From Mesorhizobium huakuii (GTDB lineage: Bacteria; Pseudomonadota; Alphaproteobacteria; Rhizobiales; Rhizobiaceae): a DNA stretch of 64,000 bases. The notes beneath the pieces are model-generated. The model was not told the origin of the DNA and searched no databases. It was given only the letters and a program-made list of their open reading frames with translations. The translations under genes and the position numbers were made by a program. Within the stretch, counting starts at the first letter, position 1; the number at the start of each line of letters is the position of its first letter. The DNA lies in NCBI RefSeq assembly GCF_014189455.1, contig NZ_CP050296.1, positions 372,001 to 436,000 of the forward strand. The letters are read 5' to 3'. Shown here in pieces: positions 17,584 through 26,037 of the stretch.

Positions 17584-18848
17584 TTACTGCGTCGGCAGCA
17601 TGCCCTCGACATCGCTGGCTGCGTCATTGAGCGCTTCCTTGGGCGAGGCCGACTGGTCGACGATACGCGACAGATTGTCGACGATGGTCTGCGTTACCTT
17701 GACCCCGTTGGTGCCCGGGAAGGCATACCACGGAACCATCAGCGGCATCTGGCTGAGACCGGCCTGGAACAGCGGGTTCTTCTTGTAGAAATCGCCGAGA
17801 TAGTCGGGAGATTTTGCCGCGAGCTCGTTGTTGGGAACATAGCCGGTGCCCGGCACGACGACCGAAGCGCCATAGGGGCCGGCCGCGAATTTCGCGAACT
17901 TCCAGGCCGCCTCCTGCTTGGCCGCGTCCTTGGTCAGGATGACCACGGCATTGCCGCCGGTCGGCAGATGGCCGTTGACCGGATCGATCAGCGGGATCTT
18001 GGCGGTGCGCAGCGTGAACTTGTCGCCGACATTCTTGATCGTGTTGACCAGCGCACCCGTGGTCTGGAATTCGAAGCCGACCTTGCCGGCCGCGAAAGCC
18101 TGCTCGCCCGCCGGCTTGGTGAAGACCGGCATGCCGCCCTCCTTCACCATCCGCTCGAGGATCTCGACCGCTTTCTCGCCTTCCGGTCCGTTGAAGGCGA
18201 CCTTGCTTTCGTCCTCGTTCAGCATCTTGCCGCCGGCGCCGAACAAAAGCGCCGAGAACATCCAGTCGTCGCCCTGCCAGCGGAAGTCGATGCCGTCGAC
18301 GCCGTTGCCGAGCGCCTTGATCTTGCCGCCGAGCGCGATGACCTCATCCCAGGTCTTGGGCGGATTGTCGGGTCGCCGCCGGCCGCTTTCACCAGGTCGG
18401 CGTTGTAGTACATGATCGGGTTGGAGGTGGCGAAGGCGAGGCCAACCTGCTTGCCGTTGACCTGCGCCAGCTTCAGGATCGTGTCGGAGAAGCCGAGCTC
18501 CGCCATATTGCCTTCCTTCTTGACCAGCGGGCCGAGATCGACGGCAACGTCGCGCTCATTGAGCATGCGCAGGCGGTTGAGGCCGATGAAGGTGATGTCG
18601 GGCATCTCGTCGGTGCCGGCCTGGCGAAGAATGGTCTGGATGCCTTCTTCATAGGTCGCCGACGGGCTGGCGAACTGGATCTTGATGTCGGGATTTTCCT
18701 CCATGAACTTCTTCGAGATCGTGTCCATCACGTTCTTGAAGAAGCCGGGCATCGGGTAGTGAACCGTCAGCGTCGTCTCGGCATAGGCCGGGAGAGCCGT
18801 CGCCAGCGACACCGCCGCCGCAGCAAGAATCCTGGAAATATGCTTCAT
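17584..18848 (-). pseudogene. Extracellular solute-binding protein (UgpB-like), single-base frameshift
   Basis: A family-1 binding protein in two frames. The first frame (from ATG 18848) has a signal peptide ending ALPAYA/ETT and runs normally to ...YYNADLVKAAGGDP; the second frame resumes with NPPKTWDEVIALGGKIKALG and continues to ...DVEGMLPTQ. One base is missing near 18370 (CCGAC where CCGGAC restores the frame). Both halves are well conserved and joined would give about 421 aa, the usual size. The gene follows its two permeases by 25 bp. Without the binding protein the transporter would not work, so this is either a sequence error or a very recent loss. Confidence 0.88.
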
Positions 18849-18872
18849 TGGTCGTGCTCGTTGTTGGTCCGG

Positions 18873-19703
18873 TCAGCCTTTGAGACCGGTCATGGTGATG
18901 CCCTCGACGAAGCGCTTCTGCGCGAGCAGAAAGGCGGCGACGAGAGGAAGGGTGATGATCAGCGTGGCGGCCATCAGCGCGCCGTAGTCGTCGCCCGCTT
19001 CGGCGGCCCGGAAATACATCAGGCCGAGCGGCGGCGTGGCGTAGGCCTGCTTGCTGACGACGATCAGCGGCCAGTAGAGGTCGTTCCAGTGCGCAACGAC
19101 GGAAAAGATGGCGAAGGCGGTGACCGCCGGCCAGGCATTGGGCACGATGACGCGCGCGACAATGCCGAGTTCTGACATGCCGTCGAGCCGCGCCGCATGC
19201 AGCAGATCGTCGGGCATGGCACGGAAGAACTGCAGGAACATGAAGATCGCGAACACCGAAATGGTGAAGGGCGCGACCAGCGAGGTGTAGCTGTTGAGCA
19301 GCGACATCCGGTCGAAGGCGACATAAAGCGGCAGCGCCGTTGCGTGGATCGGCACCAGCAGGCCGAGCATGACCAGCACCATCATCAGCCGCGCGGCGCG
19401 GAACTTCAGCTTGGCCATCGCGTAGGCGCAAGGGATCGCGACCACGACCTGGAAGAAGAAGATCAGGCCGCAGACGACGACGCCGTTCCACAGCAGCGTT
19501 GCCATCGGCACCTTGGCAAACGCCTTGGCGAAATTCTCGGCGAAGTAGAAATGCTGCGGGACGAGCGACAGCGACGAGGTGAAGATGTCGCTCTGCGTCT
19601 TGCCCGCCGTCGAGATCATGAAGATGTAGGGCGCAAGGATCATCAGCGCGCCGAGCGAAAGCAGCGCGAAGCGGATGATGCGGCCGGCCGGAATGCTCGT
19701 CAT
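18873..19703 (-). CDS. Carbohydrate ABC transporter permease (UgpE-like)
   Basis: A 276-aa CUT1 permease with six membrane segments and the EAA-type loop DDLLHAARLDGMSELGIVARVIVPNAWPA (positions about 185-213) that docks onto the ATPase. Its start overlaps the stop of the other permease by 4 bp. The shortness and the RFVEGITMTGLKG ending are typical of UgpE/MalG-type subunits. Confidence 0.93.
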   Translation of the reverse strand: MTSIPAGRIIRFALLSLGALMILAPYIFMISTAGKTQSDIFTSSLSLVPQHFYFAENFAKAFAKVPMATLLWNGVVVCGLIFFFQVVVAIPCAYAMAKLKFRAARLMMVLVMLGLLVPIHATALPLYVAFDRMSLLNSYTSLVAPFTISVFAIFMFLQFFRAMPDDLLHAARLDGMSELGIVARVIVPNAWPAVTAFAIFSVVAHWNDLYWPLIVVSKQAYATPPLGLMYFRAAEAGDDYGALMAATLIITLPLVAAFLLAQKRFVEGITMTGLKG

Positions 19704-20623
19704 GTGTAGTGCACCCGCCGGTCGAGCACGCGGTATTGCAGGAGCATCAGCACGACCAGGATCGCCAGGAAGACGACCGTCATCGCCGAGGCGTAGCCGA
19801 CGCGCAGATAGACGAAGCCTTCCTGGTAGATGGTGAAAAGCAGCACTTCGGAGGCCTTGTTGGGGCCGCCATCGGTCAGCATCTTCACCGTTTCGAAGAC
19901 CTTCACCGCATTGGTGATGCTGATGGTGACGACGAACAGCGTCGTCGGTCCGAGCATCGGCCAGGTGACCAGGAAGAACCGGTCGAGCGCCGATTTCGCG
20001 CCGTCGACATGAGCGGCGGCATAGAGCTCGCGCGGGATCGCCGTCAGCCCCGCCAGGAACAGCACCATGTTGAAGCCGACCGACTGCCAGATGCCGATGA
20101 TCGACAGGCTGTAAAGCACGGTGTTCGACGCGCCGAGCCAGTTCGGGCCGGGAATGCCGGCCAGCGAAAGCAGCGCGTTGAGCGGCCCGATCGTCGGGTG
20201 GAAGATGTATTGCCAGACCGTCGCCATGGCGACAATCAGCGAGGCGACGGGCAGGAAATAGACGGTGCGGAAAAAGCCGCGCGCCCGCCCCTCGCCTTCG
20301 ATCAGCAGGGCAACCCCCAGGCCAAGCACGATCGAGACCGGCGCGACGATCGCCGTGTAGACCGATGTGTTCCATAGCGACCGGCGGAAGGTGCGGTCGT
20401 TCAGGAGATGCGCGTAATTCTCGAAGCCGACAAAGCGGAACTTGCCGTAGCCGAGTTCGAAATCGGTGAAGCCGAGGAAGATGACGGCAGTCACCGGCAA
20501 GAGCACGAACAGCAGCAACAGCACGATGGCCGGCGCCGCCAGCAGCCAGGCGGTCCGGTCCTCGCTGCGCGCACGAAGTGCGGCGGCGCTCGCCACATTG
20601 CCCGCCAGCGCGACGCTAGACAT
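19700..20623 (-). CDS. Carbohydrate ABC transporter permease (UgpA-like)
   Basis: A 307-aa CUT1 permease with a hydrophobic first segment (WLLAAPAIVLLLLFVLLPV), a FRRSLWNTSVYTAIV segment and the EAA loop RELYAAAHVDGAKSALDRFF. The ATG at 20623 lies inside the last codons of the ATPase gene (8-bp overlap), so translation is coupled. It forms the membrane channel with the UgpE-like partner. Confidence 0.93.
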   Translation of the reverse strand: MSSVALAGNVASAAALRARSEDRTAWLLAAPAIVLLLLFVLLPVTAVIFLGFTDFELGYGKFRFVGFENYAHLLNDRTFRRSLWNTSVYTAIVAPVSIVLGLGVALLIEGEGRARGFFRTVYFLPVASLIVAMATVWQYIFHPTIGPLNALLSLAGIPGPNWLGASNTVLYSLSIIGIWQSVGFNMVLFLAGLTAIPRELYAAAHVDGAKSALDRFFLVTWPMLGPTTLFVVTISITNAVKVFETVKMLTDGGPNKASEVLLFTIYQEGFVYLRVGYASAMTVVFLAILVVLMLLQYRVLDRRVHYT

Positions 20624-21767
20624 AGGCCGGCTCCTGCCGCGCGCCCGCCGCGATGCGCAGACGCTTTCCCTCCGGCCCGAAGACCATCGCCTGTTCAGAG
20701 GCCAGAAGGACACCCACCTTCATTCCCGCGATCAGGTCCCGCGCCTCATGCGGCACCAGCTTGGCGATGACGCTGTCGCCGGAGGCATCGAGGCGGCAAT
20801 GCGCAATGACTTCCGAACCGAGGAATTCGAGGCGCTCAATCCGCCCGGCAAGGCCACTGCGCCCGCTGGGGGACAGTTTGACGAATTCCGGCCGGATGCC
20901 GAGGCTGACCGGGCCGTTCGCCACCTTCTCTAGCAAAGCCAGTCGGATGCTTTCGAAGCCGACGCGGCCGTTTTCGGCCTGCGCCTGGATGATGTTGATC
21001 CGCGGCTGGCCGACGAAACGCGCGACCTCGATATGGGCCGGGTCGTTGTAGATCACCTCGGGTGCCGCGAGCTGCAGCAGATTGCCGCCGATCATCACCG
21101 CCACCCGGTCGGCCATCGAAAGCGCCTCGGCCTGGTCGTGCGTCACATAGAGCGTAGGCACGCCGGCGCGGCGGTGCAGTTCGACGATCTCGCCACGGGC
21201 ATGGACGCGCAGATTGGCATCGAGATTGGAGAGCGGCTCATCCATCAGGAAGATGCTGGGGTGGCGCACCATGGCGCGCGCCAGTGCCACGCGCTGCCGC
21301 TGGCCGCCCGACATCTGCCCCGGCTTGCGGTCAAGCAGGTGGTCGATCTTGAGCAGACCCGCCATCTCGCGGACATCGCGCGCGATAGCGCTGCGGATCT
21401 CCCTCTGACCGGGCAGCAGCGAGCCGACCAGCGGCAGGCGCTGCGACCGGCTCAGCCGTTTCATGGCGAGCGGCACGGCGATGTTTTGTCCTGCCGTCAA
21501 ATGCGGATAGAGCGCGTAGGACTGGAACACCATGGCAATGTTGCGGTCGGCCGCGGCAACCGGCGACATGTCCTTGCCGCCGACGAAGATGTCGCCGCTG
21601 TCGGCATGGTCGAGCCCCGCCAGGATGCGCAGCAAGGTGCTCTTGCCGCATCCGGAAGGGCCGACGAGTGCGATGAATTCGCCGGCTTCGACATCGAGGC
21701 TGACGCCATTCAGAATGGCGTTGCCGCCGAAGGATTTTTTCAGGCCGCGAAGCGACAGCGCGCTCAT
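20616..21767 (-). CDS. ABC transporter ATP-binding protein (UgpC/MalK-like)
   Basis: A 383-aa ATPase with Walker A GPSGCGKST, Q-loop FQSYALYPHL, signature MSGGQRQR, Walker B IFLMDEPLSNLD and the switch VTHDQAEA, followed by a C-terminal TOBE/OB regulatory domain (SLGIRPEFVKL). A stretch of about 15 extra residues (RLPLVGSLLPGQREI) sits between the Q-loop and the signature. It overlaps both neighbours. It powers the Ugp-like transporter. Confidence 0.94.
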   Translation of the reverse strand: MSALSLRGLKKSFGGNAILNGVSLDVEAGEFIALVGPSGCGKSTLLRILAGLDHADSGDIFVGGKDMSPVAAADRNIAMVFQSYALYPHLTAGQNIAVPLAMKRLSRSQRLPLVGSLLPGQREIRSAIARDVREMAGLLKIDHLLDRKPGQMSGGQRQRVALARAMVRHPSIFLMDEPLSNLDANLRVHARGEIVELHRRAGVPTLYVTHDQAEALSMADRVAVMIGGNLLQLAAPEVIYNDPAHIEVARFVGQPRINIIQAQAENGRVGFESIRLALLEKVANGPVSLGIRPEFVKLSPSGRSGLAGRIERLEFLGSEVIAHCRLDASGDSVIAKLVPHEARDLIAGMKVGVLLASEQAMVFGPEGKRLRIAAGARQEPAYV

Positions 21768-22600
21768 GACGCGACCCGCTTTCGAACCTTGTGCGCCTCG
21801 TGCGGATAGACCTCCTCGACCACGTCATCGAGGACGTAAGCCGTCATGCCGGGGATGGCGACGATCTCGCTGGCGACGGTGTCGCCGAATTGATGGATCA
21901 CGGCGCCAAGCAGCCGCTCGCCCGGCATCTCGCGCTCCATGTCGCCGACCACGAAGGCGGCCGACGGACCCCATATCAGCGACGTGTTTTCGTATTTGCC
22001 TTGCCAGGCCCGGTGCAGGTGGCCGCTTGCAAACAGCGCGACGTCGTGAGCGGCGATCAGATCGTAAAGGCGTTGGCGCTGCGCCGGCCTGACGCTCCAG
22101 TAGCCGGTATCGCCCTCGCCGGGCGCATCGACGAACAGCGGCTTGTGGGCAAAGAGCACGGTGCGCCGGCCGCCGCGGTTTTCCAGAGCCCTCCGCAGCC
22201 AGTCGAACTGCGCCTCCTCCTCGGCATCGTCAAAACCCATCAGCAGACTGTCGAGCCCGATGAGACGCCAGTTCCCGGCGTCCTCCATCCAGTAATCGGG
22301 GCCGACAAGCCGGCGCCAGCGCTCGAGGCGTCCGGCATTGACCGGCTGCAGCGAGCCCGGCAGATGGCCGACATCGTGATTGCCGGGCACCAGCAGCATC
22401 GGCGTGGAGACTTCCCGCATCAGATCCATGCAGAAGGTGATGTCGTCATCCTTGTCGGCACCGTCGACGCTGAGGTCGCCGGTATGGATGACAAGGTCGG
22501 CGCCGCTCTGCTCGATCCAGTCGGCCAGCGGCTGCCAATTGCCGTTGAAGTGCGGCTTGGTCGGGCTGAAATGGGTGTCTGTGATCTGAACGATTTTCAT
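21764..22600 (-). CDS. Metallophosphoesterase (cyclic-AMP / glycerophosphodiester phosphodiesterase-like)
   Basis: A 278-aa class III phosphodiesterase with all dimetal-site motifs: ITDTHFS (residues 5-11), HTGDLS, VPGNHDVG, FAHKPLF and SGHLHRAW. The ATG at 22600 follows GGTGGAG. This family includes CpdA and GpdQ. It is the first gene of the operon and overlaps the ATPase start by 4 bp. Coupling to a UgpABCE-like importer suggests that the cell takes up and then cleaves a phosphodiester such as a glycerophosphodiester. There is no signal peptide, so it acts in the cytoplasm. Confidence 0.9.
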   Translation of the reverse strand: MKIVQITDTHFSPTKPHFNGNWQPLADWIEQSGADLVIHTGDLSVDGADKDDDITFCMDLMREVSTPMLLVPGNHDVGHLPGSLQPVNAGRLERWRRLVGPDYWMEDAGNWRLIGLDSLLMGFDDAEEEAQFDWLRRALENRGGRRTVLFAHKPLFVDAPGEGDTGYWSVRPAQRQRLYDLIAAHDVALFASGHLHRAWQGKYENTSLIWGPSAAFVVGDMEREMPGERLLGAVIHQFGDTVASEIVAIPGMTAYVLDDVVEEVYPHEAHKVRKRVAS

Positions 22601-22766
22601 GCCGGCTCCACCATGCGAGCCGCGCCCCCAGGCGAGCGGCATCGCATGGGGCTTCCTTAGTGCCGTTCCATGTCACTTCCTTAACAGCGACTGGGATAAA
22701 TTGTGCAATTGCGGGCAACGGTCACCGAAGAGTGCAAGCGGCCACCGTCGCAGCGCATAAAGCATT

Positions 22767-22783
22767 TAAATATCAGATATTTA
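22767..22783. promoter_or_regulatory. Perfect 17-bp AT-rich palindrome upstream of the phosphoesterase-transporter operon
   Basis: TAAATATCAGATATTTA is an exact inverted repeat in the 240-bp gap before the operon, 167 bp from its first start codon. A second short palindrome TCACAATCTTGTGA is at 22812-22825, just past the end of the AhpD-like gene. The first looks like a regulator-binding site; the second may be a weak terminator stem. Confidence 0.5.
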
Positions 22784-22840
22784 CCGTCGTTCTGCGACAC
22801 ATCGGCCGCACTCACAATCTTGTGACGGCGCGCGAAAAGC

Positions 22841-23248
22841 TCACTTCACCTCGAATTGCTGATCGACCGGGATCTGCATGGCCGTCACCAGATGGTTGGT
22901 CTGGCCGGCGAGCCCGATGATCGACACCAGCTCGCCATGTTGGGCGTCGGTCATGCCCTTGGCCCGCGCTGCCGCCGTGTGCGAATGGACGCAGTAGGAA
23001 CAGCCGTTGGCGGTCGACACCGCGATGTAGATCATTTCCTTGGTCAACGGATCGATGGCACTGTCGGCAACCATCACCGCCTTGAGCTGCTCCCACACCC
23101 GCCTCAGCGACACCGGATCATTGGCCAGCCCGCGCCAGAAATTGTTGACGAAATCGGATTTTCGCGTTGCCTTGATATCGTCGAACACGGCCTTCACCGC
23201 CGGGATTTTTTCGACCTCTGCATCGCTGAGGAGTCTTGTGGTGGCCAT
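22841..23248 (-). CDS. Carboxymuconolactone decarboxylase family protein (AhpD-like)
   Basis: A 135-aa helical protein with the redox motif GCSYCVHSHTAAA (CxxC followed by the conserved His), as in AhpD-type alkylhydroperoxidases. The start ATG at 23248 follows a GGAAAACGCC stretch. Such proteins reduce peroxiredoxin partners or peroxides in the cytoplasm. It stands alone between the repeat element at 23348 and the phosphodiester operon. Confidence 0.88.
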   Translation of the reverse strand: MATTRLLSDAEVEKIPAVKAVFDDIKATRKSDFVNNFWRGLANDPVSLRRVWEQLKAVMVADSAIDPLTKEMIYIAVSTANGCSYCVHSHTAAARAKGMTDAQHGELVSIIGLAGQTNHLVTAMQIPVDQQFEVK

Positions 23249-23347
23249 GGCGTTTTCCTTCGTTGAATCGTAGCGTGAATTGAATCAGGTCTTGAGCAAT
23301 CGCGGGCAATCCGCTCGCCCGATTCACTTTTCCAGCGCCGGCGTGGA

Positions 23348-23492
23348 GATTCAGGTCAGGCCGAGTCGAAAATGGTGGCTTCCGAGAACCGGAGCGGAGC
23401 GTACTTAAAGTACGTGAGCTCAGTTCTACTGCGACGCAGTAGAACGGGGAAGCGCAGGAAGCCGTCGTTTGCAGGCCGGCCTCACCTGAATC
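23348..23492. repeat. 145-bp imperfect palindromic element at the 3' end of the CUT2 ATPase gene
   Basis: GATTCAGGTCAGGCCG at 23348 pairs with CGGCCTCACCTGAATC ending at 23492. Inside are GGCTTCC/GGAAGCC arms, a 15-bp palindrome CGTACTTAAAGTACG and a hairpin with 10-bp arms GTTCTACTGC/GCAGTAGAAC. Its right end touches the stop codon of the ATPase gene. Such nested symmetry suggests a mobile or structural repeat and it may also terminate transcription. No second copy occurs in the window. Confidence 0.65.
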
Positions 23493-24988
23493 TAATGCAC
23501 GGCCGCGTACATGATCTTCTCCTCCGTAGCCTCCGCCGGCGAAAACTCTTCAACAATGCGGCCCTGCCGGCACACCAAAATCCGGTCCGACAGGTTCATG
23601 ATCTCCGGCAGATAGGACGAGATGACGACGACGGCCAATCCCTCGCCGGCCAGCCGGTTGATGATCTGGTGGATTTCGGCGATGGCGCCGACATCGACGC
23701 CGCGCGTTGGCTCGTCGAAGATGACGATGCGCGGCTGCTGCACCAGCCCCTTGCCGATCACCACTTTCTGCTGATTGCCGCCGGAGAGCTCGACGACGCG
23801 GGCATTGTCGTTGATCGCCTTGATGTTCAGCGTCTTCGTCCATTCGGCTGACAGCGCGCGCATCTCCTGCTGGTTGATCACCCAAGCCTTTTCGCGGCCG
23901 GCTGCCAAGAGCCCGCCAAACAGGTTCTCGGCAATACCCATCGTCTCGAAAATGCCTTCGCTCTTGCGGTCCTCGGTGACGTAGACGATGCCGTCGGCCA
24001 CCGCTTCGCTCGGCACGAGATAGCGCACCGGCTTGTCGTCCAGCTCGATCGCGCCACCGCGCAAAAAGTCGCGCTTGTAGATGCCCGACACGATCTTGAA
24101 CGTCTCGGTGCGGCCGGAGCCGATCAGCCCGAACACACCGGTGATCTGGCCCTCGAAGATCGAGAAGGAATTGTTGCGCACGACATTGCTCATCGAAATG
24201 TCCTGCACCGACAGCACCTTCTTGCCGGCCTTGCGCAATTTCGCTTCGTCGCGTTGGCGGTAGATCTGCCCCGACAAAGTGCGACCGACCATGGCGGCGA
24301 CAATCTTGTCGCGATCGAAGGCGGATGTGTCGTCGGTGACGACCAGCTCGCCGTCGCGCAGGATGGTGATGCGGTCGGCGATGGCAAGTGCCTCTTCCAG
24401 TGCATGGCTGATGAAGACGATGGAGACACCGCTGGCCTTCAGCCGGCGGATCAGCGCGAAGAAGTGGCGCTTTTCCTCCGGCGTCAGCGTCGCCGTCGGC
24501 TCGTCGAAAATGATGATCTCGGCATTGTGGTGCACAGCGCGTGCGATCTCGACCATCTGCCGCTTGGCGGCGCCCAGCGTCGCCACCATGGCGTTCGGAT
24601 CGACCGGGAAATTCAGCGACTGCAGGAATTGCTGTGCTGAAATATACGTGCCGCGCAGCCGGTTGAGGAATTTTTCAGTACCGAGATAGAGGTTTTGCGC
24701 CACCGTCATCGATGGCACCAGGCTAGTTTCCTGGAACACCATGGCAATGCCGGCTTCAAGAGCCGCATGCGGCGAGGCGTAGGCGATCTCCTGGCCCTTG
24801 TGGAACATCTTGCCGGAGGTGGCGTCGACGACGCCGGCGATGATCTTGGTCAGCGTCGATTTGCCGGCACCATTCTCGCCGAGCAGCGCGTGGATTTCGC
24901 CCTTGTGCAGTTCGAAGCTGACATTCTTCACGGCAGGCACGCCACGATAGTTCTTGGTGACGTTTTCCAGACGAACGATCGGTTCCAT
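23492..24988 (-). CDS. Sugar ABC transporter ATP-binding protein (RbsA-type, two domains)
   Basis: A 498-aa tandem ATPase. Domain 1 has Walker A GENGAGKST, a divergent signature region LGAAKRQMVEIARAV and Walker B IIIFDEPTATL; domain 2 has the usual degenerate Walker A (GLIGSGRTE), signature LSGGNQQKV and Walker B IVIFDEPTRGVD. The start follows GGGAGG. It is the last gene of a CUT2 operon (30331 to 23492) and its start overlaps the stop of the SMP-30 gene. It energises the permeases encoded at 26034 and 29345. Confidence 0.94.
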   Translation of the reverse strand: MEPIVRLENVTKNYRGVPAVKNVSFELHKGEIHALLGENGAGKSTLTKIIAGVVDATSGKMFHKGQEIAYASPHAALEAGIAMVFQETSLVPSMTVAQNLYLGTEKFLNRLRGTYISAQQFLQSLNFPVDPNAMVATLGAAKRQMVEIARAVHHNAEIIIFDEPTATLTPEEKRHFFALIRRLKASGVSIVFISHALEEALAIADRITILRDGELVVTDDTSAFDRDKIVAAMVGRTLSGQIYRQRDEAKLRKAGKKVLSVQDISMSNVVRNNSFSIFEGQITGVFGLIGSGRTETFKIVSGIYKRDFLRGGAIELDDKPVRYLVPSEAVADGIVYVTEDRKSEGIFETMGIAENLFGGLLAAGREKAWVINQQEMRALSAEWTKTLNIKAINDNARVVELSGGNQQKVVIGKGLVQQPRIVIFDEPTRGVDVGAIAEIHQIINRLAGEGLAVVVISSYLPEIMNLSDRILVCRQGRIVEEFSPAEATEEKIMYAAVH

Positions 24989-26037
24989 CAGAAACCTCCC
25001 GTATCGACGGCGAGCACACAGTCGCCGCCCCTGGAGGCGATGAACAGCTGGCCGTCCTTTTCCGCCACGCTGCAAATGCCGTGGCGCGTGCCGTTGGCGC
25101 GGCTGTGCAGGCTGAATTGCGGCTGCATTTTTGGATCGAGCCTGACCACGAGACCATAGGAGCGGCTCGGCGACCATGGCTTGTGGATGCCCATGGTGCG
25201 GATGCCGCCGCATTGCAGCGGTTCGAGGAAGCTGCGGCTGGAGGCCAGCGTCGGCGCGATCCAATAGGCCGGCGGCACTTGGTCGATCATGTCGCGCCGG
25301 TAATGCGTTTCCTGCAGCACGAATTCGATCAGCCGGTTGCGCGGCGCGAACAGGGTCAGCCATGCCCCGCCATCGCCGGCCGGCGCCAGCCGCGCCGGAT
25401 AGCCGGGCAGATGCGTCAGCACCGTCGAGCGATTGCCTGTCACGCCGTCGAAACGGATGAGCTGATGGCGCCAGCTTTCGCTCACCAGCACATCCTTGCC
25501 CACGGGATGGAGCCCATAGGGAAAAGCGAGATCGCCGGCCACCTTGCGGAATTCGCCGCCTGCCACGTCCCGTTTCCAAAGCGAACCGGACGCGCCCTTC
25601 TTCATCAGATCCGCAGCCCATTGCGATGGCGCGTGCTCAGCTGACCCGTTGGCCAGCCACAGCGTGCCGTCCTCGGCATAGGCGAGCGCGGTGATGCAGC
25701 GGATATCAGCGGGCAGCGGAATCTCCTTGTCGCCGACCAGCAGCTTGCCGCTTTCCAGCCCAACCGTGAGCTCGCCCAACGGCGACAATGCCAGTGCCGT
25801 GATCGGGGACGGAAAGGTCTCAACAATTTTGGGCTCGGTTCCAGCGGCAAGCGAATAGACGGCGTTGCCGCTGGATGCCAGCAGCCGATCCCCAGAGACC
25901 AGCAGATTGTCCGGCTCGGTCAGTTCGGCAAATGCTGGCGCATCATCGAGCCGTGTGTTCGGACGAAAAGCGCCATCGAGCGGCGGGATGGTGACGGCCC
26001 TGCCGCGAAACATATCCAGGATCGGATCGAGGATCAT
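24988..26037 (-). CDS. SMP-30/strictosidine-synthase-like beta-propeller protein
   Basis: A 349-aa protein with repeated propeller blades (ITALALSPLGELTVG, ITALAYAEDGTLWLANG, FPYGLHPVGKDVLVSESWRH, HLPGYPARLAPAGDGGAWL). No signal peptide is seen. ATG 26037 overlaps the stop of the upstream fusion gene and has GGGGAG before it. Members of this fold hydrolyse lactones or similar esters with a divalent metal. It resembles the propeller fused to the permease, so the two could act on successive forms of the same imported compound. The catalytic residues are less clear here than in the fused copy. Confidence 0.8.
   Translation of the reverse strand: MILDPILDMFRGRAVTIPPLDGAFRPNTRLDDAPAFAELTEPDNLLVSGDRLLASSGNAVYSLAAGTEPKIVETFPSPITALALSPLGELTVGLESGKLLVGDKEIPLPADIRCITALAYAEDGTLWLANGSAEHAPSQWAADLMKKGASGSLWKRDVAGGEFRKVAGDLAFPYGLHPVGKDVLVSESWRHQLIRFDGVTGNRSTVLTHLPGYPARLAPAGDGGAWLTLFAPRNRLIEFVLQETHYRRDMIDQVPPAYWIAPTLASSRSFLEPLQCGGIRTMGIHKPWSPSRSYGLVVRLDPKMQPQFSLHSRANGTRHGICSVAEKDGQLFIASRGGDCVLAVDTGGF

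Noticed and set aside
23372..23851. A 159-codon plus-strand frame starting in the palindromic element
   Set aside because: It is antisense to the CUT2 ATPase gene and its first codons are repeat sequence.
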